NCBI RefSeq assembly: GCF_000223375.1
Contig: NC_017384.1
Span: forward strand, 934,097-998,096
DNA length: 64,000 bases
Source of the DNA: Ketogulonicigenium vulgare WSH-001
GTDB taxonomy: Bacteria > Pseudomonadota > Alphaproteobacteria > Rhodobacterales > Rhodobacteraceae
Direction of reading: 5' to 3'
Below the pieces are notes generated by a model that saw nothing but the letters and a program-made list of their open reading frames with translations, was not told the origin of the DNA and did no database searches. Every line of letters begins with the position of its first letter. Positions within the stretch are counted from its first letter, which is position 1. Below are positions 1 to 9,505 of this stretch, piece by piece. The translations under genes were made by a program, and so were the position numbers.

Positions 1-1480
1 CTTGCCACGGTTTTACAAGATTTCCAAAGCGCGTGAAGCGCCCTTCGAAGCTGAGGTCAACCGAACCGATCGGCCCGTGGCGCTGTTTGCCGATAATGAC
101 CTCGGCGCGGCCATGCAGGCGGTCCATATCCTCCTGCCACTTGGCCATTTTGTCCATTTCATGGTCGCCCGGTTTTTCGCGTTCTTTGTAATATTCCTCG
201 CGGAACACGAACATCACCACATCGGCGTCCTGCTCGATCGAGCCGGATTCGCGCAGATCCGACAGTTGCGGCCGTTTATCTTCACGCGATTCCACCTGAC
301 GCGACAGCTGCGACAGCGCGATCACCGGCACGTTCAGCTCTTTCGCGATCGCCTTCAGGCCCTGCGTGATCTCGGACACTTCGTTCACACGGCTGTCTTT
401 GGCGCTGGCGGGGCGGACAAGCTGCAAATAGTCGACGAAAAGCACATCTAGGCCGTGCGTCCGTTTCAGGCGGCGGGCGCGGGCGGCCAACTGGCTGATC
501 GGCAGCGCGGGCGTGTCGTCGATATACAGCGGGCAGGATTCGAGTTGCTTGGCCGCCTCAACGAAACGGCGGAACTCGGCCTCGGTCATATCGCCGCGCC
601 GGATCTGTTCGGACGGGATCTCGGCCGCCTCGGACAAGATCCGCGCCGCAAGCTGTTCTGCCGACATCTCGAGGCTATAGAACCCCACGACGCCGCCATT
701 CACCGCGCCCTCTGATCCGTCATGGCGGATACCGCGCTGATAGGCCTTGGCCACGTTAAAGGCGATGTTCGTCGCCAGCGAGGTTTTCCCCATCGAGGGA
801 CGCCCCGCCAAGATCAGCAAGTCCGAATTGTGCAGACCGCCCAGCTTTTTATCCAGATCCATCAGGCCGGTAGAGAGGCCCGCAAGGCCGCCGTCGCGCT
901 GGTAGGCCGCATTCGCTGTCTCAACAGCCTCGCGCAAGGCGCTGAGAAAGCTGGTAAAACCGGATTCAGCGTTACCCTGTTCCGCCATCTTGTAAAGACG
1001 CTGTTCGGCGGCGATGATCTGCTCTTTGGGGTCGGTCTCGGCCTCGAATGTCTTGGCCTGCGCCGAAATATCCTGACCCAGGCGGATCAGATCGCGCCGC
1101 ACCGACAGATCATAGATCATCTGCGCATAGTCGCGCGCGGCAAAGCCCGAGATCGCAGCCCCGGCAAGGCGCGCAAGATAGGCCGTGCCGCCCAGCTCTT
1201 TCAGCCCGGCGTCTTCCTCGAAAAACGGCTTCAGCGTCACCGGCGAGGCCAGCGCGTTGCGGGTGATCCGCTGCGCCGCCACCTCGAAAATGCGGGCGTG
1301 GACGGGGTCGTAGAAATGATCGGGTTTGATGATCATCGCCACGCGGTCATAGACCTCGTTATTCGTCAGGATCGCGCCGAGCAATTGCTGCTCGGCCTCG
1401 ATCGACTGGGGCATGGGATCATCCACCGCCGCTTGGGTCAGCGGCGTGCCATCAGGGGAAAAGGCGCTGATGTCGTTCAT
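1..1480 (-). CDS. dnaB: Replicative DNA helicase DnaB (3' part beyond window)
   Basis: This is the hexameric helicase that unwinds DNA at the replication fork. The minus-strand frame starts at ATG 1478-1480 (MNDISAFSPDG) and stays open to the left edge, so the C-terminus is missing. The DnaB N-terminal domain (PQSIEAEQQLLGAIL) is followed by a RecA-like core. Walker A (GRPSMGKTS) lies near residue 225, FYSLEMS follows it, and the later LFVDYLQL and LSQLSRQVE/RADKRP-type motifs fit DnaB family core motifs. pyrE begins 12 bases upstream on the same strand, so the two may be co-transcribed. Nothing odd is seen apart from the edge truncation. Confidence 0.96.
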   Translation of the reverse strand, partial: MNDISAFSPDGTPLTQAAVDDPMPQSIEAEQQLLGAILTNNEVYDRVAMIIKPDHFYDPVHARIFEVAAQRITRNALASPVTLKPFFEEDAGLKELGGTAYLARLAGAAISGFAARDYAQMIYDLSVRRDLIRLGQDISAQAKTFEAETDPKEQIIAAEQRLYKMAEQGNAESGFTSFLSALREAVETANAAYQRDGGLAGLSTGLMDLDKKLGGLHNSDLLILAGRPSMGKTSLATNIAFNVAKAYQRGIRHDGSEGAVNGGVVGFYSLEMSAEQLAARILSEAAEIPSEQIRRGDMTEAEFRRFVEAAKQLESCPLYIDDTPALPISQLAARARRLKRTHGLDVLFVDYLQLVRPASAKDSRVNEVSEITQGLKAIAKELNVPVIALSQLSRQVESREDKRPQLSDLRESGSIEQDADVVMFVFREEYYKEREKPGDHEMDKMAKWQEDMDRLHGRAEVIIGKQRHGPIGSVDLSFEGRFTRFGNLVKPWQ

Positions 1481-1492
1481 CCCAAATGCTCC

Positions 1493-2167
1493 TTACGGGT
1501 TTGCGGCCTGCCATGCGGCGGGGTCTTTCAGGAAGCTTTCGACACCCGAAAGCGTCTCGTCGTCGAACAGCTCTTGGGCACGCGCCTCGGCCAGAACATC
1601 CCACCAGGTGCACAGGTGGTGCAGCTTGATGCCAGCCGCGCCCAGCGTCTCATGGACGCCTTCGTAGATGTCGTAATAAAAGATCACCGCCGTATGGCCA
1701 CAGGTCGCGCCGGTGTCGCGGATCGCATCCACAAACGACAGTTTCGAGCCGCCATCCGTGGTCAGATCCTCGACCAGCAGGACGCGCTGGCCCTCGGACA
1801 TCGCGCCCTCAATCCGGGCATTGCGGCCATAGCCCTTGGGCTTTTTGCGCACATAGGTCATCGGCAGGGCCATACGCTCGGCCACAAAAGCGGCAAAGGG
1901 AATGCCCGCCGTCTCACCGCCTGCGATATTGTCGAACGCCTCGAAACCGGCATCGCGCATCACGGTGATGGTCAGGAAATCCATCAGGGTCGAGCGGATA
2001 CGCGGATAGGAGATCAGCTTGCGGCAGTCGATATAGGTCGGGGCCTTTTTACCGCTGGCATGGGTAAAGGGCGCGCGCGCGTTGAAATGCACCGCGCCGA
2101 TTTCCAGCAGCATCCGCGCCGAGAGGCGGGCGATTTCTTCCTTGGGCGGATAAGAAGTCGGGATCAT
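1493..2167 (-). CDS. pyrE: Orotate phosphoribosyltransferase
   Basis: PyrE joins orotate and PRPP to give OMP in de novo pyrimidine synthesis, in the cytoplasm. The PRPP-binding loop is clear ([13 protein letters not shown]), with the upstream lysine-rich [10 protein letters not shown] segment of this family. The product is about 224 residues, a normal length. ATG 2165-2167 is chosen because AAGG lies eight bases upstream; the preceding in-frame TTG (2170) has no comparable site. pyrC is immediately upstream, 15 bases away, so the two pyrimidine genes form a unit, with dnaB downstream. Confidence 0.96.
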   Translation of the reverse strand: MIPTSYPPKEEIARLSARMLLEIGAVHFNARAPFTHASGKKAPTYIDCRKLISYPRIRSTLMDFLTITVMRDAGFEAFDNIAGGETAGIPFAAFVAERMALPMTYVRKKPKGYGRNARIEGAMSEGQRVLLVEDLTTDGGSKLSFVDAIRDTGATCGHTAVIFYYDIYEGVHETLGAAGIKLHHLCTWWDVLAEARAQELFDDETLSGVESFLKDPAAWQAANP

Positions 2168-2182
2168 CAAAGGGGCCTTTCT

Positions 2183-3229
2183 TTATTCTGCGACGCGCCA
2201 ATGCAGCGCAAAACCGGGGTCAAAGACGGTAACGGGGCCGTCGCCGGTTTCAATATGGCTGGGGAAGCTGACGGGCGCCTCGCTGCGGGTCAGCGTCAGC
2301 GTGCCGGTGTTTGCCGGCAGACGGTAATGCGCCGCGCCGTTCAGCGCGGTAAACGCCTCGAGGTGCTGCAGCGCATTCTCGCGCTCGAACACTTCGGCAA
2401 GACAGGACATGGTATTGGTGGCGGTAAAGCAGCCGGCGCAGCCGCAGGGCAGCAGCTTGTTCGCATCGGTGTGCGGCGCGCTATCAGTGCCAAGGAAGAA
2501 CCGGCCATCGCCCGAGGTTGCCGCCTCGACCAGCGCAAGGCGGTGCGTTTCGCGTTTGGCGACCGGCAGGCAGTAGTAATGCGGCTTGATGCCGCCCGCC
2601 AGAATATGGTTCCGGTTGATGATCAGGTGGTGCATCGTGATGCTGGCCGCCAGATCGCCGCCCGTCGCGCCGCGCACATAGCTGACGGCGGTGCGGGTGG
2701 TGATATGTTCCATGATGACGCGCAGGCCCGGGGTCGCGGCGCGGATCGGCTCTAGCACGCGGTCGATAAACACGGCTTCGCGGTCGAAAATATCAACCTC
2801 GGGGTCGGTCACCTCGCCGTGCGTGCACAGCGGCATGCCGATCTCGGCCATCTTTTCCAGCACGGGGCGCACTTTGTCGAAATTATGCACGCCCGAATGC
2901 GAATTCGTCGTCGCGCCTGCGGGGTAAAGCTTTACGGCAACGGCGATCCCCTCGGCATGGGCGCGGGCCAGATCGTTCGGATCGGTATCTTCGGTCAGAT
3001 ACAGCGTCATCAGCGGGGTGAAATCCGCGCCTGCGGGCAGGGCGGACAGGATACGCTCGCGATAGGCGGCCGCTTGGGCGGCGGTGACGACCGGCGGCAC
3101 CAGATTGGGCATGATCAGCGCGCGGGCGAAATCGCGGGTGGTTTCGGGCAGGACAGCCTGCAACATCGCGCCATCACGCAGATGCAAATGAAAGTCATCG
3201 GGGCGGCGCAAGGTGATCGTCTGTGTCAT
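2183..3229 (-). CDS. pyrC: Dihydroorotase (class II)
   Basis: PyrC cyclises carbamoyl-aspartate to dihydroorotate, the step two before PyrE. The metal-binding HLHLRDG is near the N-terminus, and [13 protein letters not shown] carries the lysine expected to be carbamylated between the two zinc ions. Later motifs include MEHITT and the FLGTDSAPH segment with its aspartate. From [12 protein letters not shown] (3229) the protein is 348 residues, matching the family. The frame is open upstream to 3358, but those codons do not resemble a dihydroorotase N-terminus; ATG 3235 is an alternative. No strong ribosome binding site decides between them. Confidence 0.94.
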   Translation of the reverse strand: MTQTITLRRPDDFHLHLRDGAMLQAVLPETTRDFARALIMPNLVPPVVTAAQAAAYRERILSALPAGADFTPLMTLYLTEDTDPNDLARAHAEGIAVAVKLYPAGATTNSHSGVHNFDKVRPVLEKMAEIGMPLCTHGEVTDPEVDIFDREAVFIDRVLEPIRAATPGLRVIMEHITTRTAVSYVRGATGGDLAASITMHHLIINRNHILAGGIKPHYYCLPVAKRETHRLALVEAATSGDGRFFLGTDSAPHTDANKLLPCGCAGCFTATNTMSCLAEVFERENALQHLEAFTALNGAAHYRLPANTGTLTLTRSEAPVSFPSHIETGDGPVTVFDPGFALHWRVAE

Positions 3230-3495
3230 AGCCATCGCTTTTGGAAACAGGTGCAGTCTGATGCCCATGCGGGATTTCACGCCCAAGGGCAAGGGTAGCG
3301 ACTGTATAGCCCGCCGCGTTTTTTCTTTCCACGCTTTGATTGCGCGAATGTGCCGCAATCGTCAGGCGGCGTTGCGTAAATAAGGGCTGAATGCAACGAG
3401 CGTTTTCCCCGCGGGGAAGAGGGCGGGGAAGATAGCGGCGAAGGCGGAATACCGCCGCATGTCACGCCCGCGTTAACCTACGCGAGAGTGAATAC

Positions 3496-3525
3496 TTGAC
3501 CATCAGGTCGATAATCGTTTCTAAA
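3496..3525 (+). promoter_or_regulatory. Sigma70-like promoter for the small secreted protein
   Basis: TTGACC at 3496-3501 and TCTAAA at 3520-3525 are separated by 18 bases and lie just upstream of the GTG start at 3554. The match is by eye to the housekeeping consensus. Confidence 0.5.
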
Positions 3526-3553
3526 GCAAAGACTTTTGGGAATGGAGAGAGAC

Positions 3554-4015
3554 GTGAAGACCTTAATTACCGGCGCGGTCGCCGCTTTGGCGCTGAGCGC
3601 AACATCGGCTTTGGCCTGCACCAACTGGGAACTGCCGCCGAGCTATGGCGATGTGACCCTGGCCGCTGGCTTTATGCCCGATCCCCATACGCTGGACATG
3701 GCGGCGGGTGGCCCGATCAACCTCAGCACCTGCACCGAAGAGCCGGGTATCGGCTTTATCAGCGAGGCGCCCGATTACGATCTGTATTGGGAGGGCAACG
3801 GCACGCTGACCATCGCCTTTGAATCGGACGAGGACACCGTCCTGCTGGTGAACGGCCAGCAATGGGAATGGTATTACAATGACGATTACAAAGGCCTGAA
3901 CCCCGCCATCGTGATCGAGAATGCCCCCGCCGGTCTTTACGACATCTGGGTCGGCACGATCACCGAGGGCAGCTATCCCAATGGCACGTTGATCATCACC
4001 GAACTGCCTTACTAA
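3554..4015 (+). CDS. Small secreted protein of unknown function
   Basis: The product is 153 residues with a typical Sec signal peptide (KTLITGAVAALALSATSALA) and a predicted cut after ALA; the mature protein starts CTNWELPPSYGD. I do not recognise the family. The mature part is acidic, has two cysteines, and contains repeated short beta-like segments (LTIAFESDEDTVLLVNG, GLYDIWVGTIT) that suggest a small beta-sandwich. The start is taken as GTG 3554 because GGAGAG lies just before it and the signal peptide then begins correctly; ATG 3536 and 3542 would add a short charged tail. It is monocistronic, between its own promoter and a strong terminator. Confidence 0.75.
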   Translation: MKTLITGAVAALALSATSALACTNWELPPSYGDVTLAAGFMPDPHTLDMAAGGPINLSTCTEEPGIGFISEAPDYDLYWEGNGTLTIAFESDEDTVLLVNGQQWEWYYNDDYKGLNPAIVIENAPAGLYDIWVGTITEGSYPNGTLIITELPY

Positions 4016-4020
4016 TGCAA

Positions 4021-4047
4021 AAGGGCCGCGCAGATCGCGCGGCCCTT
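4021..4047 (+). terminator. Rho-independent terminator between convergent genes
   Basis: A perfect 11-bp stem, 4021-4031 paired with 4037-4047 and closed by a 5-base loop, lies 6 bases after the stop of the secreted protein. Its AAGGGCC/GGCCCTT base gives U- or A-rich flanks in both directions, so it may also serve infC, which ends at 4083 on the other strand. Confidence 0.8.
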
Positions 4048-4082
4048 ATTCCATCAGGCTGACGCCCTATGTCGCGGATGCC

Positions 4083-4631
4083 TTATTTGGCAGGTGCCGG
4101 CCCGATCATCATGACCATCTGGCGACCTTCCAGCTTGGGCATGCTTTCGACTTTACCCTCGGCCTTCACATCTTCGGCCACGCGGTCCAGCAATTGGCGG
4201 CCCAGATCCTGGTGCGCCATTTCGCGACCACGAAAACGCAGCGTGACTTTGACCTTGTCGCCTTCGCCCAGGAATTTCAGCACCGAGCGCATTTTGACAT
4301 CATAGTCATGCGTATCGGTGTTGGGGCGGAATTTGACTTCCTTGATCTCGATGACCTTTTGATTGCGGCGCGCTTCGGCCTCTTTCTTCTGGGTCTCGTA
4401 TTTGTATTTACCAAAGTCCATGATCTTACAGACCGGCGGCACGGCGTTGGGCGAAATTTCGACCAAGTCGAGGCCAGCTTCTTCTGCAAGCATCAGCGCA
4501 CGCTCGGGCGAGACGACGCCGATATTTTCTCCGTCCGCGCCAATCAGGCGGATGTCACCCCCACGGATACGCTCGTTGATCCGGGGTCCGGTTTCGCGTG
4601 TGGGCGGCGCGTTATGCGGTCTACGTCCTAT
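4083..4631 (-). CDS. infC: Translation initiation factor IF-3, apparent ATA start
   Basis: IF-3 binds the 30S subunit and checks start codons. The conserved N-terminal motif [16 protein letters not shown] and the C-terminal [17 protein letters not shown] are both present. The first in-frame ATG (4493) lies in the middle of the N-domain ([13 protein letters not shown]), so it cannot be the start. Upstream the frame has no ATG, GTG or TTG in a suitable place, but an ATA at 4629-4631 follows AGGA with an 8-base gap and gives 182 residues, a normal IF-3 length. Rare starts (AUU, AUA, AUC) are known for infC and underlie IF-3 autoregulation; ATA here is my inference. Confidence 0.93.
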   Translation of the reverse strand: MGRRPHNAPPTRETGPRINERIRGGDIRLIGADGENIGVVSPERALMLAEEAGLDLVEISPNAVPPVCKIMDFGKYKYETQKKEAEARRNQKVIEIKEVKFRPNTDTHDYDVKMRSVLKFLGEGDKVKVTLRFRGREMAHQDLGRQLLDRVAEDVKAEGKVESMPKLEGRQMVMMIGPAPAK

Positions 4632-4723
4632 GACTTTGTTCCTTTTGACATTAGGCTTTGGCGCGCAAAATAGTGCCGTGGCGCGCGGCTTTCAACCTCA
4701 ATTCGGGGCCAAGGCCCCGATAA

Positions 4724-5512
4724 TCAATCAACGAAGGCCTTTTCGATGACGAATTCGGCCGGATCGGAATTTGCACCCTCGCGCAGACCGGCTTTTTCCA
4801 GCAGCGCCTTGATATCGAGGTTAAAGGCAAGGTTGCCGCAAACCATGGCGCGATCCACCGCCGGATCGAGCGGCGGCAGGCCAAGATCGGTGAACATCTG
4901 CCCGCTTTCGATCAGTGCGGTGATACGGCCCATCTTGGCGCTCTCCTCGCGCGTGGTGGTGGGATAGTATTTCACCTGATGGGCGAATTCGCCGATCAGC
5001 GGGTCATTGGCCAGATCCTCTAGCAGCTGGCGACCATAGGTCAACTCGGCCACTTCGCGGCAGGTATGGGTGATGATCACTTCCTCGAAACGCTCATAGG
5101 TCTCGGGGTCGCGCAGCAGCGAGGCAAAGGGCGCAAAGCCGGTGCCAGTTGCAAAGAAATAGACACGTTTGGCGGGCGTCAGCGCATCCAGTACCAAGGT
5201 GCCCACCGGCTTGGGGCGCAGAATGATCTGATCGCCTTCCTTGATATGCTGCAGGCGCGAGGTCAGCGGGCCGTCCGGGACGATGATCGAATAGAACTCG
5301 AGTTCCTCATCCCAAGAGGGCGAGGCAATCGAATAGGCGCGCAGGATCGGCTTGCCATTATCGCCGGGCAGGCCGATCATCACGAACTCGCCCGAGCGGA
5401 AGCGCAGGCTTTGCGGGCGCGTCATACGAAAGGCAAATAGCCCGTCCGAATAATGCGTCACCTTGGTCACCGTCTGCACATCGGGCGAGATGATCTTGCT
5501 GCCTTCCGCCAT
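4724..5512 (-). CDS. fpr: Ferredoxin/flavodoxin-NADP+ reductase
   Basis: This FAD enzyme passes electrons between NADPH and ferredoxin or flavodoxin. The FAD-binding RAYSIAS motif is near residue 65, the NADP-binding FFATGTGFAPFASLLRD segment near 125, and the family MVCGNLAFN motif near 230. The C-terminus ends FVIEKAFVD, as in the bacterial subclass. It has 262 residues. ATG 5512 is chosen because GAGG lies 7 bases upstream; a TTG five codons earlier overlaps that site. It is a single gene, with the CDF transporter 125 bases upstream on the same strand. Stress-type (Fpr) regulation cannot be judged from the sequence. Confidence 0.92.
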   Translation of the reverse strand: MAEGSKIISPDVQTVTKVTHYSDGLFAFRMTRPQSLRFRSGEFVMIGLPGDNGKPILRAYSIASPSWDEELEFYSIIVPDGPLTSRLQHIKEGDQIILRPKPVGTLVLDALTPAKRVYFFATGTGFAPFASLLRDPETYERFEEVIITHTCREVAELTYGRQLLEDLANDPLIGEFAHQVKYYPTTTREESAKMGRITALIESGQMFTDLGLPPLDPAVDRAMVCGNLAFNLDIKALLEKAGLREGANSDPAEFVIEKAFVD

Positions 5513-5637
5513 GGGAATTCCTCTCAACTATTTATGGGGGTTATAGGCAGGCCGGGCGGAAAGGAAAAGGCTGGGCCGCGCTTTTGATGCTCGCATATGC
5601 GCGCGCGCGCGGGGGTGCAACCCGCTATTCGGCCCGT

Positions 5638-6561
5638 TTACTCTGCCCAGGCGTGATCGGCGGTAAAGACGATCGTCAGCCAGCGGTCAGGGCCGGGTTG
5701 GCCGATCTGGGTGGCAATATCATTGCGCAGCGCATCCCATGCCGTGATGCTTTGGGTTGGGGTGTCGGGGGCGACGATAAAGTAAATCTCGATCTGCAAG
5801 CCGCGGCCGATCTTGGCGACATAGGCGCGGTAATCCAAAAAGCCATGCTGCGCGACCGCGCGTTCGCATATTGCATCAACATCGGCCTTTAACTCCATCG
5901 GAGTCATCAGGAAAATTTCAGAGAACGCCTGACGCACGATAGGGATCGGCAGCGGCATCAGCCCCAGCGAGATCACCGCCAGAATGACCGGATCGACATA
6001 GGGCACCATCCACGCATGTTCGGTGCGCTGCAAGATCAGCGCGATGACGAACGAGACCAGCAGCGCGGCGGTGATCGATCCGCCCATCAGCCACGAGCGG
6101 ATATCCAGCGCGATCAGTTCGGATTTGATGCGGCGATTGTGGCGGGTCTCCCACGCCATCATGCCGAAATAAACGAACAGCGTCGTGACGGCATAGATCA
6201 GGCCGATGCCAAAGTCAGGCTCGCGCCCGCCGTGGCCGATGCTGATGATCGCGTTCATCAGCCCATAGGCCGAGATGATGATCAGCATCATGCCGTTCAA
6301 CGCCAGCACGATGGGCTCCAGATGCCAGAACCCCATGCTGAACCGGCTGCGCAGCCGGTGCGACAACCCGTCCGGCGCGGCAGAGCGCAGGATCAGCGAG
6401 GCGACCACCAGCGACAGCACCGTCATCGAGGCGTCGATCAGCGAATAGGCGCTGTCAAAAATGACAGCGGCAGAGCCTGACCATAGCCCGAGGGTGACCC
6501 CATAGGCGGCAATGATGAATGTGGCAATGATGGAGCGGCGCAGGATTACTTCTTCGGTCAT
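5638..6561 (-). CDS. Cation diffusion facilitator (CDF) family metal transporter
   Basis: This is an inner-membrane metal/proton antiporter of 307 residues. About six hydrophobic segments are visible. The expected metal-site residues are present in helix 2 (FDSAYSLIDA, a D-x5-D variant) and helix 5 (ALDIRSWLMGG). The soluble C-terminal domain (LKADVDAICERAV...IYFIVAPDT) fits CDF. Metal specificity (Zn, Fe, Mn, Co) cannot be told. It lies 41 bases downstream of tpiA on the same strand, perhaps by chance. Confidence 0.85.
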   Translation of the reverse strand: MTEEVILRRSIIATFIIAAYGVTLGLWSGSAAVIFDSAYSLIDASMTVLSLVVASLILRSAAPDGLSHRLRSRFSMGFWHLEPIVLALNGMMLIIISAYGLMNAIISIGHGGREPDFGIGLIYAVTTLFVYFGMMAWETRHNRRIKSELIALDIRSWLMGGSITAALLVSFVIALILQRTEHAWMVPYVDPVILAVISLGLMPLPIPIVRQAFSEIFLMTPMELKADVDAICERAVAQHGFLDYRAYVAKIGRGLQIEIYFIVAPDTPTQSITAWDALRNDIATQIGQPGPDRWLTIVFTADHAWAE

Positions 6562-6602
6562 GATAGACTGGATGTCGCAGGCCCTGCGCCAGATGGCAAG
6601 GC

Positions 6603-7358
6603 TTAAGCGGTGACCAGTGCCGCAGCCGCGAGCGCCGCGATGATCGGCAGGAAGTCTGCGGCCTTCAGACTCGCGCCGCCCACCAGCGCGCCATCGACAT
6701 CGGCGGCCGCGAAAATCTCGGCCGCGTTCGAGGCTTTGACCGAGCCGCCGTAAAGGATGCGGATCATCTCGGCCTCGTGCCCAAAGCGCGCGCGCAAGAT
6801 AGCGCGGATGCGGCCATGCACTTCGGCGATTTGCTGAGGGGTCGGGATCAGACCGGTACCCACAGCCCAGAGCGGCTCATAGGCGACGATGGTGTTGCCG
6901 CCCACGCATCCCTCGGGCAGCGAGGCCTCGAGTTCTGCGGTGATGGCGTCCAATGTGATGCCCGCTTCGCGCTGCTCGAGGCTTTCGCCAACGCAGATCA
7001 CGGCGGTCAGACCCGCTTCCAATGCGGCACCGGCTTTGGCGCGGACAAGGTCATTGGTCTCGGCATGATCGCGGCGGCGTTCGGAATGGCCGACGATGAC
7101 ATGGGTTGCGCCCGCGTCGCGCAGCATCAGGGCCGAAATCTCGCCCGTATAGGCGCCGCTTTGCAACGGGTGGCAATCCTGACCGCCGATGGCGAAGCTG
7201 GCTGCGGCATGGGGGGCGGCGGCGGCGATCAGCGTGGCAGGTGGGCAGATCAGCGTATCGACAGCTTTGTCGGCGCCCGTGGCGATGGCTGCGATCTGCG
7301 ACAGATCCGCCACCGTGCCAAACATCTTCCAGTTACCCGCAGCAATTTTACGACGCAT
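6603..7358 (-). CDS. tpiA: Triosephosphate isomerase
   Basis: TpiA interconverts dihydroxyacetone phosphate and glyceraldehyde 3-phosphate in central carbon metabolism. All key parts are seen: AAGNWKM with the catalytic lysine near residue 12, VGHSERR with the catalytic histidine, [12 protein letters not shown] with the catalytic glutamate, and the phosphate-binding YGGSVKASN. The length, 251 residues, is standard. A few alanine-rich residues end the protein ([10 protein letters not shown]). Confidence 0.97.
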   Translation of the reverse strand: MRRKIAAGNWKMFGTVADLSQIAAIATGADKAVDTLICPPATLIAAAAPHAAASFAIGGQDCHPLQSGAYTGEISALMLRDAGATHVIVGHSERRRDHAETNDLVRAKAGAALEAGLTAVICVGESLEQREAGITLDAITAELEASLPEGCVGGNTIVAYEPLWAVGTGLIPTPQQIAEVHGRIRAILRARFGHEAEMIRILYGGSVKASNAAEIFAAADVDGALVGGASLKAADFLPIIAALAAAALVTA

Positions 7359-7448
7359 AAGCCCCTCCGATATGTCTTTGGGTCGTCTAACAGCAGCGGG
7401 GAGGGTCAGAAACCCTGATAACCCTAACGGTTAACCCTAACAGTTTGC

Positions 7449-7526
7449 TTAAACTGCAAATTTACCGGCAGTGCGATTAAACTGCAAACTTAGCCGGCAG
7501 TTGGCTTAAACTGCGAACTTAATCGA
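7449..7526. repeat. Three tandem ~29-bp copies of the iscA 3' end
   Basis: The segment TTAAACTGC-AA-nTTA-n-CGGCAGT recurs at 7449, 7477 and 7506, with periods of 28 and 29 bases and a few substitutions. The copy at 7506 is the true 3' end of the iron-sulfur protein gene (codons KFAV plus stop on the minus strand). The other two copies repeat that stop-codon region downstream of the gene. It looks like a local tandem duplication of a gene end. Confidence 0.85.
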
Positions 7527-7853
7527 CTCGCCGCAGCCGCAGGCTTCGACAACATTGGGGTTGTTGAATTTAAAGCCGGTGTGCAGCAGCGTGTCCTCAA
7601 AGTCGATCTCGGTGCCGAACAGGAACATCTGTGCCATCGGCGCGATCATGACGCGCGCGCCGTCTTGATCGACGATCTCGTCCAGCGGGTTCACCTGATC
7701 TGCGTATTCCATCGTATATTCCATGCCCGCACAGCCGCCCTTTTTCACGCCAAGGCGCAGGCCAGCATGGCCCGCAGTCTCCATCAGCGCGCGAATGCGC
7801 GTGGCGGCGGCGGGGGTAAGCGAGACGGCTTGCTTGCCGGGAATTGCGAACAT
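7506..7853 (-). CDS. HesB/IscA-family iron-sulfur assembly protein
   Basis: A-type carriers hold and pass on Fe-S clusters. The three family cysteines are present: one in VKKGGCAGMEY and two in EACGCGESI at the C-terminus. The protein has 115 residues from ATG 7853, chosen because AAGGA lies 7-8 bases upstream. The in-frame ATG at 7877 would overlap the end of the preceding sufT gene. The tight link to the SufT-like gene (11-base gap) suggests a SufA role, though IscA or ErpA cannot be excluded. Its 3' end is duplicated in tandem just downstream. Confidence 0.9.
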   Translation of the reverse strand: MFAIPGKQAVSLTPAAATRIRALMETAGHAGLRLGVKKGGCAGMEYTMEYADQVNPLDEIVDQDGARVMIAPMAQMFLFGTEIDFEDTLLHTGFKFNNPNVVEACGCGESIKFAV

Positions 7854-7863
7854 GATCCGTTCC

Positions 7864-8226
7864 TTACATGAAGCCAAGTTCGAGGCGCGCCTCGTCCGAC
7901 ATCATCGCCATGCCCCATTGCGGCTCCCAGACGATATTGACATCGACCTGTTTGACGCCGGGCAAAGGTTCAATCGCCTGCGCAACCCAGCCGGGCATCT
8001 CGCCCGCAACGGGGCAGCCGGGGGCGGTCAGGGTCATCGCGATATTCACTTCGGATTCGTCGTTGATATCAATCGTATAGACAAGGCCGAGGTCATAGAT
8101 ATTCACCGGGATTTCCGGATCGTAAACGGTGCGGCATGCCTCGACAATCGACTCATACAAAGGATGGTCGGTGCTGGAGGGGGCGATCAGGGGATCACCC
8201 TCGAACGGGACGGTTGTATCGGACAT
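7864..8226 (-). CDS. sufT: SufT/MIP18-family (DUF59) Fe-S assembly factor
   Basis: The 120-residue protein is a MIP18-like domain: VYDPEIPVNIYDLGLVY, MTLTAPGCPVAGEMP with the conserved cysteine, and VNIVWEPQWGMAMMSDEAR at the end. Known members help mature Fe-S proteins. In many alphaproteobacteria the gene ends the suf operon, next to an A-type carrier, as it does here. The other suf genes (sufBCDS) are not in the window, so this pair stands apart or is cut off from them. Confidence 0.88.
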   Translation of the reverse strand: MSDTTVPFEGDPLIAPSSTDHPLYESIVEACRTVYDPEIPVNIYDLGLVYTIDINDESEVNIAMTLTAPGCPVAGEMPGWVAQAIEPLPGVKQVDVNIVWEPQWGMAMMSDEARLELGFM

Positions 8227-8347
8227 GGCAGCCTCTGAGAACGTGTTGTCGCAAATATAGGTGCGGGCAGGGCAAAGGTAAAGGCGGGGTGCCTTTCCTT
8301 TGGCGGGCTTGCGGTCTAAAAGGCGCCCTCAACGAATAGGACGGATT

Positions 8348-9478
8348 ATGGCGAGCGGTATCAGTTTCACCCTGAACGGGACGGATGGCAAGGCGCGTGT
8401 GGGCGTTATTTCAACGCCGCGCGGCGAAATCCGCACGCCTGCGTTTATGCCGGTGGGCACTGCTGCGACGGTCAAGGCGATGATGCCCGAGTCTGTCGCC
8501 GCCACTGGCGCCGATATTTTGCTGGGCAATACCTATCACCTGATGCTGCGCCCGACGGCCGAGCGGATCGACCGTCTGGGCGGATTGCACAGGTTCATGA
8601 ACTGGGAAAAGCCGATCTTGACGGATTCGGGCGGTTTTCAGGTCATGTCGCTGGCCGGTTTGCGCAAGCTGACCGAGGAAGGCGTGACCTTTTCCAGCCA
8701 TGTCGACGGCTCGCGCCATTTCGTCAGCCCCGAGCGCAGCATGGAAATCCAAAAGCTGCTCGGCTCGGATATCGTGATGGCTTTTGATGAATGCCCCGCG
8801 CTGCCCGCAACCGAGGAAACCGTGGCCCAGTCGATGCGTATGTCGATGCGGTGGGCGCAGCGCTCGCGCGATGCGTTCGGTGATCGCCCGGGCCATGCTT
8901 TGTTCGGTATCCAGCAAGGCGGCGTGACAGAAAGCCTGCGCGGCGAATCCGCAGACGCTTTGCGCGCCATTGAATTCGACGGCTACGCCATTGGCGGTCT
9001 GGCCGTGGGCGAGGGGCAAGAGGCGATGTTCGGCGTGCTGGATTACGCGCCCGATATGCTGCCCACCGACAAGCCGCGCTATCTGATGGGCGTCGGCAAG
9101 CCCGATGATATCGTGGGCGCCGTCAAGCGCGGCGTCGATATGATGGATTGCGTGCTGCCTAGCCGTTCGGGGCGCACGGGGCAGGCCTGGACGCATCGCG
9201 GTCAGGTCAATATCAAGAACGCCCGTCATGCGGATGATCCACGCCCCTTGGATGAAAACTGCACCTGTCCGGCCTGCAGCAAATACAGCCGCGCCTATCT
9301 GCATCACGTCTTCCGCTCGCAAGAGATGATCTCGGGGATGCTGCTGACGTGGCATAACCTGCATTACTATCAAGAGTTGATGGCAGGGATGCGCGCGGCA
9401 ATCGCCGCCGGCCGTTTTGCCGCGTTCGAGGCTGATTTCCATGCCAAGCGCGCGCAAGGCGATATCGATCCGCTTTAA
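8348..9478 (+). CDS. tgt: tRNA-guanine transglycosylase (queuine tRNA-ribosyltransferase)
   Basis: Tgt swaps G34 of tRNAs with GUN anticodons for preQ1 in queuosine synthesis. The active-site motif [10 protein letters not shown] lies near residue 91 and the zinc site CTCPACSKY...H near residue 304. The later catalytic region ([15 protein letters not shown]) fits too. From ATG 8348, with AGGA seven bases upstream, the protein is 376 residues, the family length. It is divergent from the sufT-iscA pair. Confidence 0.97.
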   Translation: MASGISFTLNGTDGKARVGVISTPRGEIRTPAFMPVGTAATVKAMMPESVAATGADILLGNTYHLMLRPTAERIDRLGGLHRFMNWEKPILTDSGGFQVMSLAGLRKLTEEGVTFSSHVDGSRHFVSPERSMEIQKLLGSDIVMAFDECPALPATEETVAQSMRMSMRWAQRSRDAFGDRPGHALFGIQQGGVTESLRGESADALRAIEFDGYAIGGLAVGEGQEAMFGVLDYAPDMLPTDKPRYLMGVGKPDDIVGAVKRGVDMMDCVLPSRSGRTGQAWTHRGQVNIKNARHADDPRPLDENCTCPACSKYSRAYLHHVFRSQEMISGMLLTWHNLHYYQELMAGMRAAIAAGRFAAFEADFHAKRAQGDIDPL

Positions 9479-9505
9479 ATTTGAACCAATCGAACACTTG
9501 CAGAA

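Noticed and set aside
722..2755. Long plus-strand open frame over dnaB, pyrE and pyrC
   Set aside because: The three minus-strand genes show full family motifs; the plus frame is arginine/glycine-rich antisense translation without homology.
3411..3425. CCCCGCGGGG palindrome upstream of pyrC
   Set aside because: GC palindromes this short are expected in this composition; no supporting context.
7449..7526. CRISPR-like repeats
   Set aside because: Only three units with no spacers, and they repeat a gene end.
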